9,556 nt of DNA from Chitinophagaceae bacterium UBA2789 (GCA_002352145.1 DEHX01000160.1:52729-62284); one strand, 5' to 3'; positions 1 through 7,729 are shown, numbered from the stretch's first letter. Notes: generated by a model from the sequence alone, not told the origin. Made by a program: numbers and translations.

Positions 1-1793
1 CGGGTATTAATGGCCATGGCATTGGGGAAAAGCATTTCTTCCAGGCCTGCTGCAAACACACAGCTAAACTCCAATCCTTTGGCTGCATGTATGGTCATTA
101 GCTTTACCGTATCTGCATCGGGGTCTTTTTCATCTGCATCCGTCAGCAAAGTAATCTGCTGCAAATAAGAAGCAAGCGATTTATCTACGAGTTCGCCATC
201 TTCATTATCCGGGCTTTCTGTCCATTCCTTAATAGAGTTCAGCAACTCCTGAATATTCTCATAGCGTTGTACCCCCTCGGTACTCTTATCATTGAACAAC
301 TCTTTTACCAAATTCGTTTGCTTGCCTACATGAAATGCCACTTCATAAGCATTTTGTTTTGTCAGCATGCTGGCAAAACTTTTGATCATGATCGCAAACT
401 CATCCAGCGCCGATAGTGTTCCTGCTTTGAAACCATACTTAGCTGCATTTTCCACCACCTCCCATACGCTTATGTTATTTTCATTAGCGATGAGAATCAG
501 TTTGTCAATCGTTGTTTTGCCGATTCCCCTTGCCGGGTAATTAATGATACGTTTCAGCGCTTCTTCATCCCTTGAGTTTACAATGATCCTTAGATAAGCC
601 ACCAGGTCTTTGATTTCTTTACGCTGGTAAAAACTGATACCGCCATAAATGGTATAGGCAATGCCCATTCTTCTTAGCGCTTCTTCAAAAGCACGGCTTT
701 GTGCATTGGTGCGATATAGAATAGCAAAGTCTTTATTGCTGTAATGATTACGGAGTTTTTGTTCCTGTATACTGTCGGCTACAAACTTTCCTTCGTCGTT
801 ATCCGTCATCGTACGAACCAGCTTTATCCTTTCACCTTCACCATTGTCTGTAAATAATACTTTTTCAATCTGGCCCTTATTATTCCTGATCACTTCATTG
901 GCTACATGCAAAATGCTCTTAGTACTTCGGTAGTTCTGTTCCAGCTTTACAATTTTTACATCATCATAATCCTTCTGGAACTGCAGAATGTTCTGAATAG
1001 TTGCCCCCCGAAATGAATAAATACTCTGTGCATCATCGCCTACCACACACACATTTTCATACATGGCCCCGAGCAGTTTGATGATCTCATACTGGGCGGG
1101 GTTGGTATCCTGGTACTCATCAATCAATATGTACCTGAATTTTCGCTGGTATTTGGCCAATGCTTCCGGCACATTTTTTAGCAGCTCATAGAATTTCAGC
1201 AGCAGGTCATCAAAATCCATGGCGCCGTTCTTGAAACAACGTTTTACATAGGCATCATAAATCTGACCGATGGCCGGACGATTGGCCCGCATATCTTCCT
1301 GCTGAATGGCATAATCATTTCTGTATTCAGCAGGGCCCACCAATGCATTCTTCGCAGCAGAAATCCTGTTGTACACTACATTGGGCTTATAGTGTTTATC
1401 ATCTAAGTTCAGCTCATTGATGACCGTCTTCACCACACTTTTGGCATCATCAGTATCATAGATGGTAAAATGACGGGGATAGCCGATCTTATCAGCCTCA
1501 AAACGAAGTATTCGGGCAAAAACTGAGTGAAAGGTGCCGATATACAAATTCCGGGCTTCGCCATCACCCAAAATCTTCTCCACCCGTTCTTTCATTTCTT
1601 TGGCCGCCTTATTGGTAAAAGTCAGGGCTAATATGTTGAATGCATCAACACCATTGGCCATCAGGTGGGCCACCCGGGTAGTCAACACTTTGGTTTTTCC
1701 GCTGCCGGCGCCGGCCACAATCATCAAAGGCCCGTCAATATGTAAAACAGCTTCCCGCTGCCGCTCATTCAATCCTTTTAAATAATCAACCAT
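1..1793 (-). CDS. uvrD: UvrD/PcrA-type ATP-dependent DNA helicase (SF1A), 3' end cut by window edge
   Basis: Reading leftwards from the ATG at 1791-1793 gives 597 uninterrupted codons that run off the window. Visible SF1A motifs, in order: Q-motif glutamine in LNERQREAV (Q12), Walker A AGAGSGKT (27-34), motif Ia ALTFTNKAAKEM (56-67), GTFHS (86-90), Walker B DEYQDTN (225-231), motif III VVGDDAQSIYSFRGA (250-264), motif IV LEQNYRS (284-290) and motif V VKLMTIHAAKGLEF (563-576). Motif VI with its arginine lies beyond the edge. Family members translocate 3'-5' on single-stranded DNA using ATP and act in nucleotide-excision repair, mismatch repair and replication restart in the cytoplasm. Relatives are usually about 750-800 residues, so roughly three quarters is present. 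The start is supported by the standard distance to Walker A and by AGAAGGA just upstream, though that sits very close to the ATG. UvrD, PcrA and Rep cannot be told apart here, so the symbol is a family label. No nuclease or defence gene adjoins it. Confidence 0.95.
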   Translation of the reverse strand, partial: MVDYLKGLNERQREAVLHIDGPLMIVAGAGSGKTKVLTTRVAHLMANGVDAFNILALTFTNKAAKEMKERVEKILGDGEARNLYIGTFHSVFARILRFEADKIGYPRHFTIYDTDDAKSVVKTVINELNLDDKHYKPNVVYNRISAAKNALVGPAEYRNDYAIQQEDMRANRPAIGQIYDAYVKRCFKNGAMDFDDLLLKFYELLKNVPEALAKYQRKFRYILIDEYQDTNPAQYEIIKLLGAMYENVCVVGDDAQSIYSFRGATIQNILQFQKDYDDVKIVKLEQNYRSTKSILHVANEVIRNNKGQIEKVLFTDNGEGERIKLVRTMTDNDEGKFVADSIQEQKLRNHYSNKDFAILYRTNAQSRAFEEALRRMGIAYTIYGGISFYQRKEIKDLVAYLRIIVNSRDEEALKRIINYPARGIGKTTIDKLILIANENNISVWEVVENAAKYGFKAGTLSALDEFAIMIKSFASMLTKQNAYEVAFHVGKQTNLVKELFNDKSTEGVQRYENIQELLNSIKEWTESPDNEDGELVDKSLASYLQQITLLTDADEKDPDADTVKLMTIHAAKGLEFSCVFAAGLEEMLFPNAMAINT

Positions 1794-1836
1794 TTCCTTC
1801 TGTTACCCTGAATTTTGTGAAGGGCAATCATGGCCG

Positions 1837-1867
1837 CAAATTACATGTAATGAATGAGAGCCTCAAA
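1837..1867 (-). promoter_or_regulatory. Candidate Bacteroidota-type promoter of the helicase gene
   Basis: On the minus strand a TTTG (plus 1864-1867) is followed after 20 bases by TAATTTG (plus 1837-1843). This resembles the Bacteroidota sigma-ABfr promoter, a -33 TTTG with a -7 TAnnTTTG, except that the -7 box has one spacer base instead of two. Transcription would start near 1830, giving a leader of about 35-40 bases before the helicase ATG. It would give the helicase its own promoter although the lipoprotein gene upstream points the same way. The match is imperfect and was found by eye. Confidence 0.35.
1840..1851. promoter_or_regulatory. 12-bp perfect palindrome ATTACATGTAAT, possible operator
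   Basis: ATTACATGTAAT is its own reverse complement over all 12 bases. It lies in the 99-base gap between the lipoprotein stop and the helicase start and overlaps the candidate -7 box, where a dimeric repressor site would be expected. No regulator is recognised. A 12-bp AT-rich palindrome can also occur by chance. Confidence 0.3.
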
Positions 1868-1892
1868 CAAGGGGGCTGCTGTGAATAAGTAT

Positions 1893-2393
1893 TTACTGAA
1901 TGGTTACTTTTTTAGCCAGCACCGTATCCTTAATACCAGTTGGTTTATTTTCAACCGGATCCGTACCTGTAGCAACACCATATACCTGGTACTCACCTTT
2001 TGGTAACTCACGGATTACTGCATGCACAGTTGAACTGCATCGGCATTTACAGCCTTGCCCAAACCAATACTCAGTAAAAGTGATGATGTTTTCGTTTTTC
2101 TCAACTGATACCTTAACCTGCCTGCAGCAAAGATGTTGTTCAAACCGGCTGTAAGTAATAGAATCTCCCCCGGCCTTAATACCTAAGCCTTCTGGTGGCG
2201 GCAGGTCAGGATAATCATTGTACTCACCGGAGTCAGGAAATTTCGTATTACTGCGGGTAGCTTTTTCTGCACAGCCTTTTACACTCCATGCAGTATTCAG
2301 CAAAGTTTCTTTGCTATCTGTTTGCTGTGGCGACTGCTGGTGATTACAGGAAAGAAGTAACAGGACGGCAATGAACAGGACGTTTGTTTTCAT
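1893..2393 (-). CDS. Cysteine-rich lipoprotein of unknown function
   Basis: A 166-residue protein beginning MKTNVLFIAVLLLLSC. Lys2, a hydrophobic stretch and LLSC form a lipoprotein signal with Cys16 as the lipidated residue, so it is probably anchored in the outer membrane or periplasm. The mature part has a Pro-rich patch (61-68) and six more cysteines: C41, the pair C89-C90, and the cluster C115-K-C-R-C119 (CxCxC). The region from about 93 to 143 looks beta-rich, with alternating hydrophobic residues and a GEYQVYG strand. Small Bacteroidota lipoproteins often share a CC...E.W..G..C.C.C layout, but I recall no named function. The start is fixed by the lipobox. It lies 10 bases after the stop of the longer gene at 2404-3864, so they are probably co-transcribed. 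The CxCxC spacing could bind metal or form disulfides; the sequence cannot decide. Confidence 0.85.
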   Translation of the reverse strand: MKTNVLFIAVLLLLSCNHQQSPQQTDSKETLLNTAWSVKGCAEKATRSNTKFPDSGEYNDYPDLPPPEGLGIKAGGDSITYSRFEQHLCCRQVKVSVEKNENIITFTEYWFGQGCKCRCSSTVHAVIRELPKGEYQVYGVATGTDPVENKPTGIKDTVLAKKVTIQ

Positions 2394-2403
2394 TTTAGTC
2401 AGT

Positions 2404-3864
2404 TTAATCTTTAGTGTTTAAGCTACCAGGGTTAAATGTGAGAGAAACAAAATAACCAATCCGGTAAACAGACTGGTAGTGCTTATCATCGATTTCTGTG
2501 AAGCTCACTTTATCTCCCGGCTTTATCCCGGTAAGTTTCTTAAGTTCAGACCCGGCGATGCCGGCAGTAATACAAACAGGATCATTCTTGCCTAAAAACG
2601 TACTCAGGCCGATCATGATATTGATATCCTTGTTTCCGCTTAGTGGAAGACCAGCTCCAAAAGTGCCGCCCCAGCGGAACCCTTTATCTCTTGGTGCATA
2701 AAAATGGAGATAAGTTACCACCAACGGTTTAAATTGGTTGGCCGATTCTTTTGCAATTACACTATCCGGGGTAACATAATAATTCCACCGGCTTTCAGCA
2801 AATGATGCAAAACCGAAACCGAATGTATTTCTGAACCGTAGCGGCTCTTTTTTATAGATCGGTACTAATCGTCTTATTGTATCCGCAGGGTTTATATTGA
2901 GTGTAAAAGCCGTAACTGAATCGATTACGGGAATAAAACTGATCTCTGCCAAAATGGTTTTTCTGTTTACATCTAAAGGCGTCAACTGCGTATAGCTGTC
3001 ATTCAATATTTGCCTGAATAGTTCGGCAATCCTGTCTATCACTTCATCCGGCTCCTTCCCTGTATCATATTTCCTGTTTACCAGCGCCGCCTCATCCTTT
3101 ATGTTTTCCATCAAAGAATCTGCGATAGGAGATTTTATTTCCAGTTCCCTGAAAGAGTCATAAACCGCCTGAAGGGATGTCAAGCTGTTTTTTACAGATG
3201 CGACCGAGGTTTTAAGGTTGGCCGCATTATTATTCAGCAAAATAGCAGATGGATTTTCGGCTGCACCAGGAAAAATTGTTTCCGTTTTACTTTTAGCAGT
3301 TTTCTTTACTTCGGCAGCGTGGTATTGCATGCTGTAGCGAAGCTGTGCAAGGTCTTTCCACAACACCCTGCAATTTTGTTCATACAACATAGCTTTTTGC
3401 CATTGTGCATAGGCTTTGGTAAAGGCATTGTATTGGTTGGTAAACTCTTGTTTGGCTGCTTTTTGCTGGCTGCTTTCAAATAAAGCCTCTACATCTTTAT
3501 TACCCCCGCCTCTTTTAAAAATTTCTGCCGATTTCAAATCGCTCAGGTCTATATCCGCCAGGCCACTTACCAGGTTTTTAGAAGGATCTGATCCCATACC
3601 CGGAATGATTACTGTCTCAGGTGTTTCTTCCTTTTCTACGTACTGAATCCGGCGCTGATAGCTGTTGGCTGCATTTACCAGTTGCAGGTTTACCCGGTTA
3701 GTCCGGGAGAGTTGTATAACCGGCGCAACAATAGTATCGCCGGTTTTTCTCACTTTGTGATAAGTAACGTTTTCAGCGGCAAGGTCGTAACGGATTATAA
3801 ATTGCTGTGCTCCGGAAAGGTAGCTGCACAACAAGAACCCGATGGCTATCCAGCAGGTTTTCAT
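2404..3864 (-). CDS. Exported protein of unknown function with helical middle and beta-rich C-terminus
   Basis: A 486-residue protein with a type I signal peptide: MKTCW, a hydrophobic core (5-16) and likely cleavage at SGA|QQ (19/20). Residues 20-85 alternate like beta strands. About 125-290 is mostly helical and charged, with glutamine-, lysine- and alanine-rich stretches that may be coiled coil. From about 345 to 480 there are alternating aromatic/glycine strands (FGFGFASF, LVVTYLHFY, RWGGTFGAGLPL, INIMIGLSTFLG, VCITAGIAG, RIGYFVSLTFNP), as in small outer-membrane beta domains. The protein is therefore probably periplasmic or attached to the outer membrane. I recognise no catalytic motif and cannot name a family. 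It is the first gene of a two-gene unit with the cysteine-rich lipoprotein and diverges from the coiled-coil/WG-repeat operon. The leader is AT-rich with no Shine-Dalgarno sequence. The start is supported by the signal peptide. Confidence 0.85.
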   Translation of the reverse strand: MKTCWIAIGFLLCSYLSGAQQFIIRYDLAAENVTYHKVRKTGDTIVAPVIQLSRTNRVNLQLVNAANSYQRRIQYVEKEETPETVIIPGMGSDPSKNLVSGLADIDLSDLKSAEIFKRGGGNKDVEALFESSQQKAAKQEFTNQYNAFTKAYAQWQKAMLYEQNCRVLWKDLAQLRYSMQYHAAEVKKTAKSKTETIFPGAAENPSAILLNNNAANLKTSVASVKNSLTSLQAVYDSFRELEIKSPIADSLMENIKDEAALVNRKYDTGKEPDEVIDRIAELFRQILNDSYTQLTPLDVNRKTILAEISFIPVIDSVTAFTLNINPADTIRRLVPIYKKEPLRFRNTFGFGFASFAESRWNYYVTPDSVIAKESANQFKPLVVTYLHFYAPRDKGFRWGGTFGAGLPLSGNKDINIMIGLSTFLGKNDPVCITAGIAGSELKKLTGIKPGDKVSFTEIDDKHYQSVYRIGYFVSLTFNPGSLNTKD

Positions 3865-4092
3865 AAATAGAATTTTTTGTGATGGACAAGGTAGTCTGCC
3901 TTCTATTAAGCAGTAATGACCTGTATCATTAACTGGTTTGCTTTAACTCATAATAATCCACCGTAGTACATACTATCTTTCAGCACAAATAAACCTAGGG
4001 GACTGTTTCGTCTGATATATTCAGATGAATTGTTAATGGTATTGTTATTCTTTTCTGAAAAGCAATTTGCAGAATGTCAGAAAATCTTCATC
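3865..4092. promoter_or_regulatory. Divergent intergenic region between two exported-protein units
   Basis: These 228 bases separate the starts of two divergent units and must hold promoters for both unless transcription enters from outside. I see no full TTTG/TAnnTTTG pair on either strand. The nearest partial -7 matches are TATCTTTC on plus (3973-3980) and TTTATTTG on minus (3987-3994), each with one mismatch and no convincing -33 partner. A 23-base inverted repeat lies at 4007-4029. No small gene with a credible start is visible. Confidence 0.5.
4007..4029 (+). repeat. Inverted repeat upstream of the coiled-coil/WG operon (9-base arms, 5-base loop)
   Basis: Arms TTCGTCTGA (4007-4015) and TCAGATGAA (4021-4029) flank TATAT. 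Eight of nine positions are Watson-Crick complementary; the exception becomes a G-U wobble only in RNA read from the plus strand. A plus-strand transcript could therefore form an unbroken 9-bp hairpin 63 bases before the preferred start codon, followed by a U-rich tract. It may be a repressor operator, a leader hairpin or a weak attenuator. Confidence 0.45.
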
Positions 4093-5427
4093 ATGTCTTA
4101 TCCGTCTTTGATAACAAATAAGAATACCCTGTGGAGTGGAAAATGGCTTTTACCAGTTATTCTTTTAGGTATAATAACATTACTTTCCAGCCCCTTGTCA
4201 GCACAAACTGCCCTGAGCCAGCTTGAAAACTGGGCCGGAGCCAGGATATCATCAGTAAATGTTCCTGCCCCTACGGCTCCCAGCGGAGGGAATTACACTT
4301 ACCGATTACCTTTTTCAAAAACACCGGAACAAAAATCTGCCGAAGCAGCAGATCATTATGCCGATGCACTGAAAGCCATGCGAAGCCGCAATTGGGATGA
4401 TGCCGTCAGGTTGTTGAAAAAAGCAGTTCGAAAATCACCCTACAGTTCTGCTTATGCCGATAAATTAAAAGAAGCTGAAGCAGCGTTGGAAAAAGAAAGG
4501 CAACAAAACCGGGACTTACAGGAAAAAATAAGGCAACAGGAAGAAGCAAAGAAAAAAGCTGAGGAAGACAAAAGACGAGCAGAAGAAGCAAGGCTGGAAA
4601 AAATCAGGCAGGAACAGGCGGTTATTAAAGCAAAACTTGAAAAAGCAGAAAATACAATCCTTGCTTTTCGAAAAGACATTAAAGAAGCGCAGTTGCAGTT
4701 AAAAAATTACTCAAAAGCCTTACTCAATAATAATTCAGAACTGGAAAAATGGGGGCAGCAGGTAGACCAATCCTACAACAGTGTGCTGGATAACAGCAAG
4801 GAATACCTGGCCGGCTTATTCATCAAATACAACCTGATGGGTGCATTGAAAAAACAGCTTCATGCAGATGTGTACAAAAAGATGGGCAACCTATGGAAGT
4901 CATCAAACCCGGAAATACAAAAATGGCTGGCAAAAAATCTGGCCGCAGCAGATCTTAAGGCAGATAAAGTGGAAGAAGTGGTTGACTTTGTATCAAAGGG
5001 TGGAGATCTTGCTGAATTGCTGACGGCAGATAAAGAAGAGGCCGGTTATAACCTGAAAGTGTTGTTGTTCCTTAATGGTGTAATGGAAAGCTCTGGCTTA
5101 TCCGGTTATGAAAAACTAATGGAGAATGCCCTGGGTGCTATGCCCGGCGATTACTTTGAACAGGCAAAAATGATTGGCGAAACCTATGCAGATCTTGCGG
5201 CCATTTGTTATAGCTGGTTTAGTATAAGAAAGATTACTGCTTCTAACGAAGAAATGGCGGAAAAAGTAAAAATTCTTTCCGCCGGAATAGAACAACGGAT
5301 GGAAGAAATAGAGTGCCTGAAAAAATGTATGAAAAATTATACCAGCCGCTGCCTTGAAAACTGTACAGGTAAAACCAGGTGGAGTACACCTCCGCCTCCG
5401 CTACTTTTTAATTACCGAAAATGGTGA
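4093..5427 (+). CDS. Exported TPR-like/coiled-coil protein with C-terminal twin CX3C motif
   Basis: With the ATG at 4093 the product has 444 residues: a signal peptide with a rather long N-region, a hydrophobic core (about 18-33) and likely cleavage at LSA|QT (37/38). Residues 81-117 look like one TPR-type helical pair (ADHYADALKAMRSRNWDDAV...A...P). About 122-226 is a charged coiled coil rich in Glu, Lys, Gln and Arg. The rest is helical, with five cysteines (372, 408, 412, 420, 424); the last four form CLKKC and CLENC, a twin CX3C. The tail has a short PPPP run. TTG at 4030 and ATG at 4036 are in frame upstream but would bury the signal peptide behind 20 or so extra residues, so I prefer 4093. 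It is the first gene of a three-gene operon, 3 bases before the WG-repeat gene. A scaffold or adaptor role in the periplasm is inference; no enzyme motif is seen. Confidence 0.85.
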   Translation: MSYPSLITNKNTLWSGKWLLPVILLGIITLLSSPLSAQTALSQLENWAGARISSVNVPAPTAPSGGNYTYRLPFSKTPEQKSAEAADHYADALKAMRSRNWDDAVRLLKKAVRKSPYSSAYADKLKEAEAALEKERQQNRDLQEKIRQQEEAKKKAEEDKRRAEEARLEKIRQEQAVIKAKLEKAENTILAFRKDIKEAQLQLKNYSKALLNNNSELEKWGQQVDQSYNSVLDNSKEYLAGLFIKYNLMGALKKQLHADVYKKMGNLWKSSNPEIQKWLAKNLAAADLKADKVEEVVDFVSKGGDLAELLTADKEEAGYNLKVLLFLNGVMESSGLSGYEKLMENALGAMPGDYFEQAKMIGETYADLAAICYSWFSIRKITASNEEMAEKVKILSAGIEQRMEEIECLKKCMKNYTSRCLENCTGKTRWSTPPPPLLFNYRKW

Positions 5428-5430
5428 GAT

Positions 5431-7728
5431 ATGAAAACTGTTTTATCCGGGCTTCTATCATTCGTCATACTCATTCATGCCACTGCCTTTCGCTTGTCAG
5501 CACAGTTATCCGGTGGTATGCAGGATTTTATCGAATCCTTCCTGCAGATCAATAAATCACCGGTCAAAAATTCCAATGATCTCTCCGGTTACTACCTGCA
5601 GCCGCAAATGCATAACGGAAAGTGGGGATTTATCGATACCAGGACCGGTGATACAGCTATTCACTTCAGGTATGACAGCATCAACTACTTCAGTGAAGAG
5701 ATGGCAGCTGTAATGCAGCAGGGCAAATGGGGTTTTATTAATAAATATGGAAAATTGCTTATTCCGTTTCGCTATGATTCAATAGGTTATTTTCAGGATA
5801 ATCTTTGTTTCGTTTCAAAAGGGAAAAATGTGGGTTATATCAACAAAAGCGGAAAGGAGATTATTCCTGTTCAATTCAGCGAGGTGTACTATGTTGATGA
5901 TACCCTTGTAAGAGTAATGAAAGACAAAAAATATGGATTGTTCAATCTTGCAGGAAAACAGTTAAGCCCTCCCCGGTTTGATGATATGACCAATTTTTAT
6001 GAAGACCGTGCCTGGGTGGAAATAAACGGAAAGTGGGGTTTCATTAACAAAGAGGGTGTTTTGCTGATCAGTCCGAAATATGAAATGTTCAACCGGTTTA
6101 CTGAAGGCCTGGCATGGGTAAGAAGCGAATCCGGACTTTATGGTTATGTAAATAAAAACGGCGATGAAGTGGTGTATCCCATGTACGAAGAAGCTCAATC
6201 ATTCAGTGAAGGACTGGCCGCTGTAAAGACCTATATGGAAGGTGGTAAACTTTCGTATATCTATATTAATAAAAATGGTGAATCAGTAATTTCCAATATT
6301 GGTGCAGGTATTGATGAAGCCTATCCTTTTAAGAACGGGTATGCAAAAGTCATGTCTGGTATTCGTTATGGCTTAATTGATAAAACAGGCAGAACAATAA
6401 TACCGCTAATTTATAAGGATATGGGAGAGCTTAGTGACAGTATGATTTCCGTAAAAGAAGATGATGACAAATGGGGATATGAAAAAGTATATTACGACAA
6501 CCTGCTAAAAACAACAATGAGTGACAGGGTTATACCCTGTAAGTTTGACGAAGCCTACAATTTTGAAAACGGACTGGCAATGGTAAAAAGCGGCGATGCT
6601 TATTTTATCAATAAAAAAGGGGAGTATGTAAAACCAGTAAAAGAAGTTGAAGATGAAGAAATAACTAATAATACCGGGGAACAAACCGAAAGCATTTCCA
6701 TTGACTATATCAACTTACGGGGCGAAAGAATCATACGGGGCAAGCCCGGAAATATGTCGGGTCTTTTCTTAAATAGTGCCGCATTGGTACAAATGGATGG
6801 AAAGTGGGGTTATATGAACAAGCAGGGAGCAATAATAATTCCCTGCCGGTATGACAGTGCCGGTTCCTTTAATGAAGGACTTGCAACAGTAAAGCAGAAC
6901 AACAAATGGGGCTTTATTTACCAGGATGGCGATACACTTACTTCCTGTCGTTTTGATTATGCTTATAACTTTCACAATGGTATAGCTATCATTAAAATGA
7001 ACGGGAAGTACGGCTATATTGACAAAACCGGTCTTATCCTGATTCCTTGCCAGTTTGATATGGCCTACACATTTAAAGACAGTGTGGCCATTATTCGAAA
7101 TGGCGACCAGTTTGGTTTCATCAATAAAGCAGGCAGATTGGTAATACCCGCAGAATATGATGATGCATTTGATTTTCATGAAGGCCTGGCAGCCGTACAA
7201 AAGGACGGCCTGTGGGGATATATCAATAAAAACGGGGTCGTCGTCATTCCATTTCGGTACGAAAATGCGGGGCGATTCGCTGAAGGCCTTGCGCCGGTGA
7301 TGAAAAATGGCAAGTATGGATATATAGATATTGCAGGTAATACTATTGTTCCCTATGTGTACAAATTCGCCTACCCGTTTGTAAATGGCAAAGCCATTGC
7401 AGGAGAGGAAAATGAGGAAATAGTAGTACTGAATACCAAAGGAAATGAGGTCTTTGCTGCACAGCTTCGAAGTTTATTTTATGAAGATCTTGCAATTGTT
7501 GTAAATGATAAAGGCAAATTGGGTTACATGAATCAGAACGGACAAACCGTTATTGCCTGCCAGTATGATGATGCCATGATATTCCGGGAAGGATTGGCTG
7601 CCGTTGCGATTAATAAAAAATGGGGTTTTATCAATAAACAAGGAACAGTCGTCATTCCTTTACAGTTTGATGCTGCTCTTGTCTTTAACGAAGGAATAGG
7701 AATTATTGCCAATATTAAAAACGACTAA
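5431..7728 (+). CDS. Exported WG-repeat protein (about 17 repeats)
   Basis: A 765-residue protein with a signal peptide (hydrophobic 4-20, likely cleavage RLSA|QL at 24/25). Nearly all of the rest is WG repeats of about 34 residues with the pattern GKWGFINKxGxxxIPxxYDxAxxFxEGLAxV. About eight repeats lie in residues 62-345, with clear starts at GKWGF 63, GKWGF 98, NVGYI 133, KYGLF 167, GKWGF 200 and YGYV 237. About nine more lie in 457-765 (457, 491, 525, 559, 593, 627, 662, 695, 729). Between them is a degenerate stretch with an acidic, low-complexity loop near 400-425. WG repeats are beta-rich modules found in secreted or surface bacterial proteins; their ligands are mostly unknown and they are presumed to mediate binding. 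No enzyme domain, lipobox or evident T9SS sorting domain is seen. The ATG follows the upstream stop by 3 bases and the next gene starts 1 base after this stop, so translation may be coupled. Confidence 0.93.
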   Translation: MKTVLSGLLSFVILIHATAFRLSAQLSGGMQDFIESFLQINKSPVKNSNDLSGYYLQPQMHNGKWGFIDTRTGDTAIHFRYDSINYFSEEMAAVMQQGKWGFINKYGKLLIPFRYDSIGYFQDNLCFVSKGKNVGYINKSGKEIIPVQFSEVYYVDDTLVRVMKDKKYGLFNLAGKQLSPPRFDDMTNFYEDRAWVEINGKWGFINKEGVLLISPKYEMFNRFTEGLAWVRSESGLYGYVNKNGDEVVYPMYEEAQSFSEGLAAVKTYMEGGKLSYIYINKNGESVISNIGAGIDEAYPFKNGYAKVMSGIRYGLIDKTGRTIIPLIYKDMGELSDSMISVKEDDDKWGYEKVYYDNLLKTTMSDRVIPCKFDEAYNFENGLAMVKSGDAYFINKKGEYVKPVKEVEDEEITNNTGEQTESISIDYINLRGERIIRGKPGNMSGLFLNSAALVQMDGKWGYMNKQGAIIIPCRYDSAGSFNEGLATVKQNNKWGFIYQDGDTLTSCRFDYAYNFHNGIAIIKMNGKYGYIDKTGLILIPCQFDMAYTFKDSVAIIRNGDQFGFINKAGRLVIPAEYDDAFDFHEGLAAVQKDGLWGYINKNGVVVIPFRYENAGRFAEGLAPVMKNGKYGYIDIAGNTIVPYVYKFAYPFVNGKAIAGEENEEIVVLNTKGNEVFAAQLRSLFYEDLAIVVNDKGKLGYMNQNGQTVIACQYDDAMIFREGLAAVAINKKWGFINKQGTVVIPLQFDAALVFNEGIGIIANIKND
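5593..7716 (+). repeat. Array of diverged ~102-base repeats encoding WG repeats
   Basis: The coding sequence repeats with a period of about 102 bases (34 codons). The best conserved block encodes GKWGFINK, for example at 5722-5745 and near 7615-7638. Copies have diverged at the DNA level, so this is an old protein-repeat expansion and not a recent tandem duplication. The period is lost between about 6478 and 6786, where the repeats degenerate. Confidence 0.8.
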
Positions 7729-7729
7729 C

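Noticed and set aside
1534..1785. 83-residue plus-strand open frame within the helicase gene
   Set aside because: It is antisense to the Walker A and motif Ia region, which is clearly coding on the minus strand.
1..1793. The helicase as part of an anti-phage defence system
   Set aside because: It is a complete-looking stand-alone UvrD/PcrA by motif order; no nuclease, methylase, reverse transcriptase or TIR/STING-type gene is beside it.
1859..1876. Hairpin AGCCTC/GGGGCT as a terminator of the lipoprotein unit
   Set aside because: The stem is 6 bp with a wobble on plus and a mismatch on minus, the strand that matters, and no U-tract follows.
4030..4092. Upstream TTG (4030) and ATG (4036) as the start of the coiled-coil protein
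   Set aside because: Both would add 19-21 residues, including a second hydrophobic stretch, ahead of an already sufficient signal peptide that begins at the ATG at 4093; no Shine-Dalgarno sequence supports them.
6769..7200. 143-residue open frame antisense to the WG-repeat gene
   Set aside because: It is a mirror of the repeat-coding strand with a periodic composition, no signal or known motif, and lies wholly inside a well-supported gene.
5593..7716. Periodic ~102-base repeats as a CRISPR or satellite array
   Set aside because: The repeats are in frame, diverged at the DNA level and conserved as protein (WG repeats); there are no short identical repeats with unique spacers.
7706..7729. TTG start for the small membrane protein, overlapping the WG-repeat gene
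   Set aside because: The ATG at 7730 lies one base after the upstream stop and gives a standard MKK N-terminus; the extension only reads the end of the WG gene in another frame.
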